This document shows, in pieces, positions 36,338-44,464 of a stretch of 64,000 nucleotides of DNA. The translations under genes were made by a program, and so were the position numbers. Origin of the DNA: Rubrivivax gelatinosus. GTDB taxonomy: Bacteria; Pseudomonadota; Gammaproteobacteria; Burkholderiales; Burkholderiaceae_C. The DNA is taken from NCBI RefSeq assembly GCF_004340905.1, contig NZ_SLXD01000009.1:186001-250000 (forward strand). The letters are read 5' to 3'. Under the pieces are notes generated by a model, which worked only from the letters and a program-made list of their open reading frames with translations, did not search any database and was not told the origin of the DNA. Position 1 is the first letter of the stretch. Each line of letters begins with the position of its first letter.

Positions 36338-37468
36338 TCAGGCGGCGGTACTGCGGGCGGACCCGCCTTCGGCCAGACGCCGTGCGAGCGCGAGCGCCGC
36401 GCCGACCACCTGGTCCATGTTGTAGTAGCGGTACTGCGCCAGCCGGCCGAGGAAGAAGACCTCGGTCTCGGCCGCGGCCAGCGCCTCGTAGCGCCGGTAG
36501 AGCGCTTCGTTGGCGGGGTTGGGGATCGGGTAGTAGGGCTCGGCGCCGGGAGCGTCCATGCCCTGCGGGATCTCGCGCACGACCGAGCTGCCCGGATGCT
36601 GCTGCCCGGTCAGGTGCTTGAACTCGGTGATGCGTGTCCAGGCATGGTCGTTGGGGTAGTTGACCGTGCCCACCGGCTGCAGCTGCGGCGTGTCGGCCAG
36701 GTGCTCGTGCTCGAAACGCAGGCTGCGGTAGGGCAGGGCGCCGAAACGCCGTCCGTAGTACTCGTCGATCGGGCCGGTGAAGACGGTGCGGCGGCGGTCC
36801 GTGCCGGCGACCAGGGCGTACTCGACGCCGGTGCGCAGCTCGATGTTCGGATGGTCGAGCATGCGCTCGAACATGCGCGTGTAGCCCTCGGCGGGCATGG
36901 CCTGGAAGCGGTCGCTGAAGTAGCGGTCGTCGTCGTGGGTGCGCGTCGGGATGCGGGCGGCCACGCCGGCGGCGAGCTCGCTCAGGTCCAGCCCCCACTG
37001 CTTGCGCGTGTAGCCGCGGAAGAAACGTTCGCACAGGTCGCGACCGACCGAGTTCAGCACCACGTCTTCGCTGCTGCGGATCGGCTCGCGCGGCTCGCGC
37101 ACGCGCTCCAGGAACGCGGCGACGCCGGCCTCGTCGAGGTCCAGGCCGTAGAGCGTGTTGATCGTCGTGCGGTTGATCGGCAGCGGATAGGCGCGGCCGC
37201 TCGCGGCGTCGGGCACGGCGAGCACGCGGTGCTCGTAGGGGCGCCAGGCCGTGAAACGCGACAGCCAGTCGAACACCGCCTGGCTGTTGGTGTGAAAGAT
37301 GTGCGGGCCGTAAGCGTGCACCAGCACGCCTGCCGCGTCGGGCCGGTCGTAGGCGTTGCCGCCCACGTGGGGACGTTTGTCGATCACGAGCACGCGCTCG
37401 CCGGCTTCGGCGAGTTCGCGGGCGCTGACCGCGCCGGCGAAACCGGCGCCGACGATGAGGGTGTCCAT
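36338..37468 (-). CDS. glf: UDP-galactopyranose mutase
   Basis: 376 aa. N-terminal FAD site MDTLIVGAGFAGAVSARELA with the following Glu/Asp region VLVIDKRPHVGGNAYD, then YGPHIFHTNSQAVFDWLSRF and the active-site region ARG-rich NDHAWTRITEFKHLTGQ, all characteristic of UGM. It makes UDP-galactofuranose for cell-surface glycans in the cytoplasm. It is the first gene of the minus-strand glf-HAD pair and divergent from flhD. Confidence 0.93.
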   Translation of the reverse strand: MDTLIVGAGFAGAVSARELAEAGERVLVIDKRPHVGGNAYDRPDAAGVLVHAYGPHIFHTNSQAVFDWLSRFTAWRPYEHRVLAVPDAASGRAYPLPINRTTINTLYGLDLDEAGVAAFLERVREPREPIRSSEDVVLNSVGRDLCERFFRGYTRKQWGLDLSELAAGVAARIPTRTHDDDRYFSDRFQAMPAEGYTRMFERMLDHPNIELRTGVEYALVAGTDRRRTVFTGPIDEYYGRRFGALPYRSLRFEHEHLADTPQLQPVGTVNYPNDHAWTRITEFKHLTGQQHPGSSVVREIPQGMDAPGAEPYYPIPNPANEALYRRYEALAAAETEVFFLGRLAQYRYYNMDQVVGAALALARRLAEGGSARSTAA

Positions 37469-37848
37469 CCTGGCTCCTGGCCGGCGGCACGCACCGGGTG
37501 ACGGCGCGCGGCATCCACCGGCGATGGCGGCAGTCTAGGCAGCGGGGCTGGATGACAGTGGCTGGAAATGGGCCGCTAAAGGCCGGCAGTTCGCCGCCGA
37601 TCGCCCGGCCGCGCCGGCGCCGCCAAGTGCCTGTCGCGCAAGGGATCCGGGCTCGCGCGGGGGCCTTGCCGAGGGTCGCGGCGGTGTCGGGCGCCGGACG
37701 ACACGCCACGGGCTTGTAGGAATTTGCCTGACACGCCCCGTAGAAAAACCGGGACTCAAGCCACGGAAGTGGCCCGATGTTGCGGTCCTTCTCCGATCCA
37801 TACAGTTCGTATCACACCAGTCGCCCACCGACACACAGGAGCCCCGAG
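37469..37848. other. 380-nt divergent regulatory region between glf and flhD
   Basis: Should hold the promoters of glf and of the master operon flhDC. A sigma-28-like site on the plus strand is listed separately. A second TCAAG (in GGGACTCAAGCC, about 37750-37761) has a GCCCGAT nearby but at only 9-10 nt spacing. No coding sequence is supported. Confidence 0.5.
37577..37603 (+). promoter_or_regulatory. Sigma-28-like promoter pointing towards flhDC
   Basis: TAAAGGCC (37577-37584), 11-nt spacer, GCCGATCG (37596-37603): TAAAG and GCCGAT are both present at the standard spacing. It lies 246 nt before the flhD start. Positive feedback of FliA on the master operon would follow if it is active. Confidence 0.45.
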
Positions 37849-38172
37849 ATGACCGCCGACCAGATCCTTGCCGAAATCCGCGAAGCCAACCTCTCGTACC
37901 TGATGCTGGCCCAGAGCCTCATCCGCACCGACCGCGAACAGGCCCTGTACCGCCTGGGCGTCAGCGAAGAGACCGCGATGCTGATCGCCACGCTGACCCC
38001 GGCGCAGATGATGAAGATCGCCGGCGGCAACACGCTGCTGTGCCGCTTCCGCATGGACGACGACATCGTCTGGAGCCTGCTGACCAGCCACGGCAAGAGC
38101 TCGGCCAACGACGGCGTCTCCCGCCTGCACGCTTCCATCCTGATGGCCGGGCGCCATCAAGAAGCGGCCTGA
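37849..38172 (+). CDS. flhD: Flagellar master regulator subunit FlhD
   Basis: 107 aa from the ATG at 37849, with AGGAGCC 7-13 nt upstream. Sequence ILAEIREANLSYLMLAQSLI and LYRLGVSEETAMLIATLTPA and LLCRFRMDDD match FlhD. The FlhD4C2 complex activates class II flagellar promoters. Codons upstream to 37777 are unlikely to be used. Confidence 0.95.
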   Translation: MTADQILAEIREANLSYLMLAQSLIRTDREQALYRLGVSEETAMLIATLTPAQMMKIAGGNTLLCRFRMDDDIVWSLLTSHGKSSANDGVSRLHASILMAGRHQEAA

Positions 38173-38176
38173 AATA

Positions 38177-38249
38177 GAGCCCCCAAGCTCCCTCCCGGTC
38201 GCTGCCCCCCGAGGGGGCGCGTTGCGACGGACCGGCGGAGCCGGATCCG
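38177..38249 (+). repeat. REP-like repeat (copy A) between flhD and flhC
   Basis: GAGCCCCCAAGCTC, then CGCTGCCCCCCGAGGGGGCG, then GACGGACCGGCGGAGCCGGA. The same blocks occur in reverse orientation between motA and motB. It fills most of the 113-nt gap between two genes whose products form one complex. Confidence 0.75.
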
Positions 38250-38285
38250 TGCAACAACTTGATCAAGACATCGGAGACTTCCACC

Positions 38286-38852
38286 ATGGCCCGCAACAAG
38301 AGCATCCTGACCGAAGCCAAGCAGATCGAGCGCGCGGTCACGCTGATCAACCTCGGCGCGCGGCTGCAGGTGCTGGAAAGCGAGACCGACCTGAGCTACG
38401 AGCGCCTGCTGCGCCTGTACAAGGAAGTCTCGGGCAAGAGCCCGAGCAAGGGTCAGCTGCCGTTCTCCACCGACTGGTTCATGACCTGGCAGCCGAACAT
38501 CCATTCGAGCCTGTTCCTGAACATCCACGAGTACCTGAACAAGGCCGCGGTGCTCGACGAGATCGACATCGTCATCAAGGCCTACCAGCTGTACCTGGAG
38601 CAGATGCAGTCCCAGGGGCTGGAGCCGCTGCTGTCGGTGACGCGTGCCTGGCGCCTGGTGAAGTTCGTCGACAACGGCATGCTGACGATGACCGCCTGCA
38701 GCAAGTGCGGCGGCCACTACGTCACCCACCCGCACGAGATCGCGCGCCATTACGTCTGCGGCCTGTGCAACCCGCCGGCGCGTGCCGGCAAGGGCAAGGC
38801 CGGCGGCCTGCAGCTCGCCGGCTGCCACGGCGAGGGTGAACTGGCGCATTGA
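38286..38852 (+). CDS. flhC: Flagellar master regulator subunit FlhC
   Basis: 188 aa from the ATG at 38286. Conserved parts include RNKSILTEAKQIERAVTLIN and PFSTDWFMTWQPNIHSSLFL, and the zinc site is complete: CSKCGGHYV...YVCGLC. FlhC gives DNA contact and specificity to the complex. Followed by a strong terminator. Confidence 0.96.
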   Translation: MARNKSILTEAKQIERAVTLINLGARLQVLESETDLSYERLLRLYKEVSGKSPSKGQLPFSTDWFMTWQPNIHSSLFLNIHEYLNKAAVLDEIDIVIKAYQLYLEQMQSQGLEPLLSVTRAWRLVKFVDNGMLTMTACSKCGGHYVTHPHEIARHYVCGLCNPPARAGKGKAGGLQLAGCHGEGELAH

Positions 38853-38962
38853 GGCATTCCGTCACGGCGGCGGTGCTTGAGCCGGCGCGTGCCAGGACGA
38901 TAGGTGTTTCATCCGGCTCCATAGCGTTTGTCTCCTCCTGGCACAGACTCCTGTGCATTCAG

Positions 38963-38999
38963 GCGGCGGGTCCCGACGGGATCCGCCGCTTTTCTTTTC
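38963..38999 (+). terminator. Rho-independent terminator of flhDC
   Basis: GCGGCGGGTCCC-GAC-GGGATCCGCCGC stem (one G-T pair) followed by TTTTCTTTT. Confidence 0.85.
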
Positions 39000-39062
39000 T
39001 GGGCCGGCATCGCCCCGTTTCTCCGGCGCTTGCCCGCGCCGCCGGCGTCGCACACTGGCTGC

Positions 39063-39845
39063 ATGTCCACCCCCTTCGCTCCGCGACTGCCCTGGCCGCT
39101 GCCGGCCGTCGCCGCCTGGCTGCTGGCCTGGGGTGCGTTCGCCGCTGCGCTGGCCGCAGGGTTGGGCGCGGGCCCGGCCTTCGTCGCCGCTTTGGCCGTC
39201 GGGGCGGCGGTGGCGGCCACGGCGCGCGGCCTCTGGCGCCGGCTGCTCGCCGGCGCGGGTTTCCCGTTGTCGGCGCTGGCGCTGGGGGCGCTTCCGGGCC
39301 TGCCCGGCTGGGCCTGGCTGGCCGCCGCGGTGCCGCTGGCACTGGCCTATCCGCTGAAGGCCTGGCGCGACGCGCCGTTCTTCCCGACGCCGGCCGGTGC
39401 GCTGCAGGGGCTGCAGGACGCCATCGCCCTGCCGCCCGGCGCGCGTGTGCTCGACGCCGGCTGCGGCCTGGGTCACGGCCTGGCCGCGCTGCGGCGACTG
39501 TGGCCCGATGCCCGCTTCGAGGGCGTCGAGTGGAGCGCGCCGCTGGCCTGGCTGGCCGCGCGGCGCTGCCGCTTCGCCGCCGTGCGCCGCGGCGACCTGT
39601 GGGCCGGCTCCTGGGCCGCAGTGGACCTGGTCTACGTCTTCCAGCGGCCCGAGAGCATGGACCGCGTCGCGGCCAAGGCCGACGCCGAGATGGCGCCCGG
39701 CAGCTGGCTCGTCAGCCTGGAGTTTCCGGTCCCCGGGCGCGAGCCGCAGGCCCGTGCCGGCAGGCCCGGTGGGCGGCCGGTCTGGGCCTATCGGATTGGC
39801 ACAAGCGGTAATTCGCCCTCAAACACCGGGAGACGGCGCCGATAA
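39063..39845 (+). CDS. Membrane-anchored class I SAM methyltransferase
   Basis: 260 aa from the ATG at 39063. The first 100 residues form about three or four hydrophobic segments. The soluble part has VLDAGCGLGHGLAALRRLWP, the SAM-binding glycine motif, then FEGVEWSAPLAWLAARR and a YVFQRPESMDRV stretch. Acceptor unknown; similar small genes sit near flagellar or respiratory loci in related bacteria. Its stop codon TAA is part of the -10 element of the motA sigma-28 promoter. Confidence 0.75.
   Translation: MSTPFAPRLPWPLPAVAAWLLAWGAFAAALAAGLGAGPAFVAALAVGAAVAATARGLWRRLLAGAGFPLSALALGALPGLPGWAWLAAAVPLALAYPLKAWRDAPFFPTPAGALQGLQDAIALPPGARVLDAGCGLGHGLAALRRLWPDARFEGVEWSAPLAWLAARRCRFAAVRRGDLWAGSWAAVDLVYVFQRPESMDRVAAKADAEMAPGSWLVSLEFPVPGREPQARAGRPGGRPVWAYRIGTSGNSPSNTGRRRR
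39819..39844 (+). promoter_or_regulatory. Sigma-28 (FliA) promoter of motA
   Basis: TCAAACAC (39819-39826), 11-nt spacer, GCCGATAA (39838-39845, sharing the upstream gene's stop codon). The -10 octamer is a full match. Confidence 0.8.
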
Positions 39846-39905
39846 CACGCCAAGTACCCCGCGTGTCGGTCACGTTGGGGCTTGCTCGAGGTCAAGCGCA
39901 ACACC

Positions 39906-40766
39906 ATGTTCGTCATCATCGGCTGGGTCATCGTGCTCGTGTGCGTGTTCGGCGTGTTCATCGTGCACGGCGGCAACATCGGCGTGATCCTGAAGGCGCT
40001 GCCGTTCGAGATGGCGACGATCGGAGGTGCCGCTGCGGGTGCCTTCCTGGCCAACAACCAGCCCAAGGTGCTGAAGGCGACGATGCGCGGCCTGGGCAAG
40101 TGCTTCAAGGGCAGCAAGTACACCAAGGCGCGCTACATGGACCTGATGGCGCTGCTCTACGACATCCTGCAGAAGGCCCGCAAGGAGGGCCTGATGTCCA
40201 TCGAGAAGGACGTCGAGGACCCGCACAACTCGCCGCTGTTCCAGAAGTACGCGACGGTGGGCAACGACCACCACGTCTCGGAGTTCGTCACCGACTACCT
40301 GCGCATGATGGTGTCGGGCAACCTGAACGCGCACGAGATCGAGTCGCTGATGGACAGCGAGATCGAGACCCACCATCACGAGGAGCACGCGGCGGTGGCC
40401 GCGATCCAGCGTCTGGCCGGCGCGCTGCCGGCCTTCGGCATCGTCGCGGCGGTGCTGGGCGTCGTGAACACCATGGGCTCGGTGGGCCAGCCCCCGGCGG
40501 TGCTGGGCGGCATGATCGGCTCGGCGCTCGTGGGCACCTTCCTCGGCATCCTGCTGGCCTACGCCTTCGCCGAGCCGCTGGCCGGCCTGCTGGAGCAGAA
40601 GGTCGACGAGGCCACGAAGGAGCTGCAGTGCATCAAGACCACGCTGCTGGCCAGCATGCAGGGCTACGCCCCGCAGGTCGCGATCGAGTTCGGCCGCAAG
40701 GTCCTGTACTCCACCGAGCGCCCCAGCTTCACCGAGCTCGAGAGCCACGTGAAAGGCAAGAAGTGA
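39906..40766 (+). CDS. motA: Stator protein MotA
   Basis: 286 aa from the ATG at 39906 (MFVIIGWVIVLVCVFGVFIV, the usual MotA N-terminus); a TTG at 39882 would add eight residues. Four transmembrane helices, the cytoplasmic loop with RYMDLMALLYDILQKARKEG that meets FliG, and the proline-bearing GALPAFGIVAAVLGVVNTMG before helix 3. With MotB it forms the proton-driven stator. Confidence 0.96.
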   Translation: MFVIIGWVIVLVCVFGVFIVHGGNIGVILKALPFEMATIGGAAAGAFLANNQPKVLKATMRGLGKCFKGSKYTKARYMDLMALLYDILQKARKEGLMSIEKDVEDPHNSPLFQKYATVGNDHHVSEFVTDYLRMMVSGNLNAHEIESLMDSEIETHHHEEHAAVAAIQRLAGALPAFGIVAAVLGVVNTMGSVGQPPAVLGGMIGSALVGTFLGILLAYAFAEPLAGLLEQKVDEATKELQCIKTTLLASMQGYAPQVAIEFGRKVLYSTERPSFTELESHVKGKK

Positions 40767-40893
40767 CTTCCCTTCGCATCGCCTTCGGCACTGCCTGCTG
40801 GAGCGCAGTGGCTTCGGGGTGCACATTGGGCGGTCGTGTTCCGCGAGTGTTCGATACCGTGGGGCGGGCGGTAGCCGCGACCAAGCCACCGCC

Positions 40894-40968
40894 GCGGATC
40901 CGGCTCTGCCGGTCCGCCGGCGGGCGGCCCCCTCGGGGGGTAGCGAGCGCAGCGAGCTTGGGGGCCCA
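40894..40968 (-). repeat. REP-like repeat (copy B) between motA and motB
   Basis: Read on the minus strand: GGGCCCCCAAGCTCGCTGCG, CTACCCCCCGAGGGGGC and GGACCGGCAGAGCCGGATCC, in the same order as copy A. It ends 5 nt before the motB ATG and fills much of the 207-nt gap between two stator genes that are normally adjacent. Confidence 0.75.
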
Positions 40969-40973
40969 CTGAC

Positions 40974-41942
40974 ATGGCCGGCGACGCGAAGAAGCTTCAA
41001 CCCATCATCATCAAGCGCGTCAAGAAGGGCGGCCATGCCGTCCATGGCGGCGCCTGGAAGATCGCCTATGCCGACTTCGTCACGGCGATGATGGCCTTCT
41101 TCCTGCTGATGTGGCTGCTGGGCAGCACGACCGAAGGCGACCGCAAGGGCATCGCCGACTATTTCACCTCGCCGCTGAAGGTGGCGCTGAACTCTGCCGG
41201 CACGGGTGCCGGCGACGCCTCGCACGTGCTCAAGGGCGGCGGCCAGGACCTCACGCGCACCAACGGCCAGGTCAAGCGCGGCGACATCGAGGCGCCGCGC
41301 GCCACCGTCAACCTGCAGGCGCTCAAGCAGGAGCAGGTGCGCGCCGAGATCGTGCGGCTGCAGGACCTCAAGCGCCGCATCGAGGAGAAGATCCAGGCCA
41401 ACAAGCGGCTGCAGGCGATGCGCTCGCAGCTGCGCCTGGACATGACACGCGACGGCCTGCGCATCCAGATCGTCGACGAGCAGAACCGGCCGATGTTCGC
41501 CAGCGGCAGCGCCACCGTGCAGCCCTACATGCGCGAGCTGCTGCAGGAGATCGGATCGGTGCTCGGCGAGGTGCCCAACCGCCTGACGCTCGAAGGCCAT
41601 ACCGACTCCATGCCCTACGCCGGCGGCGAGCGCGGCTACAGCAACTGGGAACTGTCGGCCGACCGCGCCAACGCCTCGCGCCGCGTGCTCGTCGAAGGCG
41701 GCCTGCCCGACGACCGCATGCTGCGCGTGCAGGGCCTGGCCTCCAGCCAGCCCTTCGATCGCCAGGATCCGCTGGCGCCGACCAACCGGCGCATCAGCAT
41801 CATCGTCATGAACCGCGAAGCGGAGGACCGTTTCTTCCGCACCGAGCCCGACGCCGTGGAGGCGGTCGGCGACGACGCCCCCGTCAACGTCGAGCCCGCG
41901 TCGCCCGCGACCGACTCAAGTCCGACCGCGGGCAGCCGATAA
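40974..41942 (+). CDS. motB: Stator protein MotB
   Basis: 322 aa. Single transmembrane helix [20 protein letters not shown] with the proton-carrying Asp34, a plug and linker, and a C-terminal OmpA-like peptidoglycan-binding domain with [15 protein letters not shown] and [20 protein letters not shown]. Anchors the stator to the cell wall. Confidence 0.96.
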   Translation: MAGDAKKLQPIIIKRVKKGGHAVHGGAWKIAYADFVTAMMAFFLLMWLLGSTTEGDRKGIADYFTSPLKVALNSAGTGAGDASHVLKGGGQDLTRTNGQVKRGDIEAPRATVNLQALKQEQVRAEIVRLQDLKRRIEEKIQANKRLQAMRSQLRLDMTRDGLRIQIVDEQNRPMFASGSATVQPYMRELLQEIGSVLGEVPNRLTLEGHTDSMPYAGGERGYSNWELSADRANASRRVLVEGGLPDDRMLRVQGLASSQPFDRQDPLAPTNRRISIIVMNREAEDRFFRTEPDAVEAVGDDAPVNVEPASPATDSSPTAGSR

Positions 41943-41971
41943 ACCTCGAAGCCGTCTATCCAAGGTCTGCC

Positions 41972-42367
41972 ATGAACCCTTCCGACCTGAAATTCCTCAT
42001 CGTCGACGACTTTTCGACCATGCGTCGCATCGTCCGCGGCCTGCTCAAGGAGATGGGCTGCAACAACGCCGACGAAGCCGAAGACGGCGCCGTCGCGCTG
42101 AACATGTTGCGTGCTTCGAAGTACGACTTCGTCGTCTCCGACATCAACATGCCCAACATGAACGGCTTCGATCTGCTGAAAGCCATCAAGGCCGAGGGCT
42201 CGCTCAAGCACATCCCGGTGCTGATGGTGACTGCCGAGGCACGCAAGGAAGACATCGTGCTGGCGGCCCAGAGCGGCGCGGCCGGCTACATCGTCAAGCC
42301 GTTCACCAAGGCGACGCTGGAGGAGAAGGTCCAGAAGATCCTGCAGAAGCTCGCCACCACCGCCTGA
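41972..42367 (+). CDS. cheY: Chemotaxis response regulator CheY
   Basis: 131 aa from the ATG at 41972. Asp12, Asp13, the phosphorylation site Asp57 ([16 protein letters not shown]), Thr87 and Lys109 stand at the same numbers as in E. coli CheY. Phospho-CheY binds the FliM N-terminus. No CheA is encoded in the window. Confidence 0.96.
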   Translation: MNPSDLKFLIVDDFSTMRRIVRGLLKEMGCNNADEAEDGAVALNMLRASKYDFVVSDINMPNMNGFDLLKAIKAEGSLKHIPVLMVTAEARKEDIVLAAQSGAAGYIVKPFTKATLEEKVQKILQKLATTA

Positions 42368-42381
42368 GGGCAGGACACGAC

Positions 42382-43014
42382 ATGAAGATGGAAGACCTGA
42401 CCTCGTTCAACCCGGCCGACCCGCTGACCGTGTCGCCCGAGGTGTTCCAGCAGCTCGGCTCGATCACGCGGCTGCTGCACGACACGATGCAGCAGCTGGG
42501 CGTGATGCCGCAGCTGCAGATCGCCGCCGACGGCCTGCCCGACGCGCGCAGCCGGCTGAACTACATCGCCACCAAGACCGCCGACGCCGCCAACAAGGTG
42601 CTGAACTCGGTCGACCATGCGAAGGCCGAGCACGCCAAGATCTCCGAGGCGACGCGCCAGATCGCCGCGCGCATCGTCGCCGACCCGGTGCGCGCCGTGG
42701 CCTCCGGCGCGGTGCTCAACTTCGTCCAGGACGTCGAGCACTCGACGGCCAAGATCGACGAGCAGCTCACCGACATCATGATGGCGCAGGACTTCCACGA
42801 CCTCACCGGCCAGGTGGTGGCCAAGGTCGTGTCGCTGGCCAACGAGCTCGAGGACAGCCTGCTCAAGCTGCTGGTCTCGGTGGTGCCGCCGGAGCAGCGC
42901 GAGAAGGTCGACCCGAACGTGCTGCACGGCCCGGTCGTCAGCCCCGAGGGCCGCACCGACGTGGTCACCAACCAGGGCGAGGTCGACGACCTGCTCGCGA
43001 GCCTGGGGTTTTGA
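42382..43014 (+). CDS. cheZ: CheY phosphatase CheZ
   Basis: 210 aa, long helical hairpin. MMAQDFHDLTGQVVAKVV carries the catalytic Asp-x3-Gln, and the C-terminus VDDLLASLGF is the CheY-binding peptide. 14 nt after cheY. Confidence 0.95.
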   Translation: MKMEDLTSFNPADPLTVSPEVFQQLGSITRLLHDTMQQLGVMPQLQIAADGLPDARSRLNYIATKTADAANKVLNSVDHAKAEHAKISEATRQIAARIVADPVRAVASGAVLNFVQDVEHSTAKIDEQLTDIMMAQDFHDLTGQVVAKVVSLANELEDSLLKLLVSVVPPEQREKVDPNVLHGPVVSPEGRTDVVTNQGEVDDLLASLGF

Positions 43015-43019
43015 GCCCC

Positions 43020-43036
43020 CGGCCGCCTGGCGGCCG
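43020..43036 (+). terminator. Hairpin after cheZ
   Basis: CGGCCGC-CTG-GCGGCCG followed by TTTGCC, 5 nt past the stop codon. Short T-tract. Confidence 0.5.
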
Positions 43037-43116
43037 TTTGCCAACGCCGCGCTTGCAGGGCGCGCTGGCCGGGACGGCCAGCTCTTCGCCAGGCGAGAAC
43101 AGTCCTCAGGACGGGT

Positions 43117-43195
43117 CTCGTCCGGGCTCAGCCCCCTGACCGCCTGCGGCGGTCTGTCCCCGCGGGGGGCGCTGCGGCGCCGCCGCTTCGGTACG
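43117..43195. repeat. REP-like repeat (copy D) upstream of flhB
   Basis: GGGCTCAGCCCCCTGACCGC, CTGCGGCGGTC and CCCCGCGGGGGGCGCTGCGG form nested inverted repeats like those at 18739, 38177 and 40894, but more diverged. It lies between the cheZ hairpin and the flhB promoter. Confidence 0.5.
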
Positions 43196-43231
43196 TTGAG
43201 CACGGGCGCTGCGGAACACCGGGTCTTTTGA

Positions 43232-43273
43232 CCCGCTTATCGGGCTCAAGTCCGGCGCTGGCGCCGGCACCAT
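43232..43273 (+). promoter_or_regulatory. Candidate class II flagellar promoter of flhB
   Basis: CCCGCTTATCGGGCTCAAG followed by TCCGGC; 24 nt after TTATCGG (43237-43243) lies CACCAT (43268-43273) at the -10 position. 24 of 25 bases from 43232 equal those at 55076-55100 before flgB. Confidence 0.5.
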
Positions 43274-43303
43274 GGCGAGGCTCCCTCCAGAGTCGATATC
43301 GCC

Positions 43304-44464
43304 ATGGCCGACGACGCACAAGACCGCCGCCTACCCGCATCACAGCGCAAGATCAGCAAGGCCCGCAAGGAAGGCCAGGTCGCGCGTTCGCGTGACCTGG
43401 GCCACCTCGCGGCGCTGGGCACCGGTCTGGCGCTGCTGATCGCGTTCGCGCCGCGCCTGACCGAATGGCTGCGCCGGCTGCTCGAGGCCGGCCTGCGCTT
43501 CGATTCCAAGGCCGTCGACCACACCGGCTCGATGGTCGAGCGCCTGGCCGGCTCGGGTCTGGACATGCTCGTCGTCGTGCTGCCGCTGGGCGTCGCGATC
43601 GCCGTCGTCGCCGGCGGCTCGGCCGTGCTGTCCGGCGGCTGGAACATGACCTTCAAGCCGCTGCACCCCACGTTCAGCAAGCTCAACCCGATCCAGGGCC
43701 TGGGCAACCTGTTCCAGCCCCAGCAGCTCACCAACACCCTCAAGGCCTGCCTGCTGGCGCTGATCCTGGGCATCATCGGCGCGCTGTACTTCAAGGCCCA
43801 GCTGCCCGAGTTCACCTCGCTGGTGTCGATGCCGCTGCCCACCGCGCTGGCGGAGACCGGCTCGCTGCTGCAGGGCGGCATGGTGCTGATGCTGATCGCG
43901 CTGGGCCTGTTCGCGCTCGTGGACGTGCCGCTGCAGCGCTTCATGCTGCTGCGCCGCCTGCGCATGAGCTTCGAGGAGGCCAAGCAGGAGCACAAGCAGA
44001 CCGAGGGCAACCCTCAGGTCAAGGGCAAGATCAAGGCCAAGATGCGCGAGATGGCGCGGCGCCAGATGATCGCCGCCGTGCCCGGTGCCGACCTGGTCGT
44101 GATGAACCCGACCCACTACGCGGTGGCGCTCAAGTACGACGAGGCGACGATGGCCGCGCCGCGTGTCGTCGCCAAGGGCACCGACATGCTGGCGTTCCGC
44201 ATCCGCGACGCCGCCAGGGCGGCCAAGGTGCCGGTGCTGGAGGCGCCGCCGCTGGCGCGTGCGCTGTACCGCCACGCCGAGGTCGACCAGGAGATCCCCG
44301 CCGCGCTGTTCGGCGCCGTCGCGCAGGTGCTGGCCTGGGTCTACCAGCTGCGCGCCGCGATGGCCGCCGGCCGCCCGCTCGACGCCCCCGCGCCGGCCAT
44401 CGCCGTGCCGCCGGGTCTGGACCCCGCCGAAGGCGCTGCCGCCGCCAGGAGACGTGAACCGTGA
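43304..44464 (+). CDS. flhB: Export substrate-specificity switch FlhB
   Basis: 386 aa. N-terminal PASQRKISKARKEGQVARSR, four transmembrane helices, and the autocleavage site NPTH at 268-271 in VVMNPTHYAVALKYDE. After cleavage and FliK action export changes from rod/hook to filament proteins. Ends in ATGA-type GTGA overlap with flhA. Confidence 0.97.
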   Translation: MADDAQDRRLPASQRKISKARKEGQVARSRDLGHLAALGTGLALLIAFAPRLTEWLRRLLEAGLRFDSKAVDHTGSMVERLAGSGLDMLVVVLPLGVAIAVVAGGSAVLSGGWNMTFKPLHPTFSKLNPIQGLGNLFQPQQLTNTLKACLLALILGIIGALYFKAQLPEFTSLVSMPLPTALAETGSLLQGGMVLMLIALGLFALVDVPLQRFMLLRRLRMSFEEAKQEHKQTEGNPQVKGKIKAKMREMARRQMIAAVPGADLVVMNPTHYAVALKYDEATMAAPRVVAKGTDMLAFRIRDAARAAKVPVLEAPPLARALYRHAEVDQEIPAALFGAVAQVLAWVYQLRAAMAAGRPLDAPAPAIAVPPGLDPAEGAAAARRREP

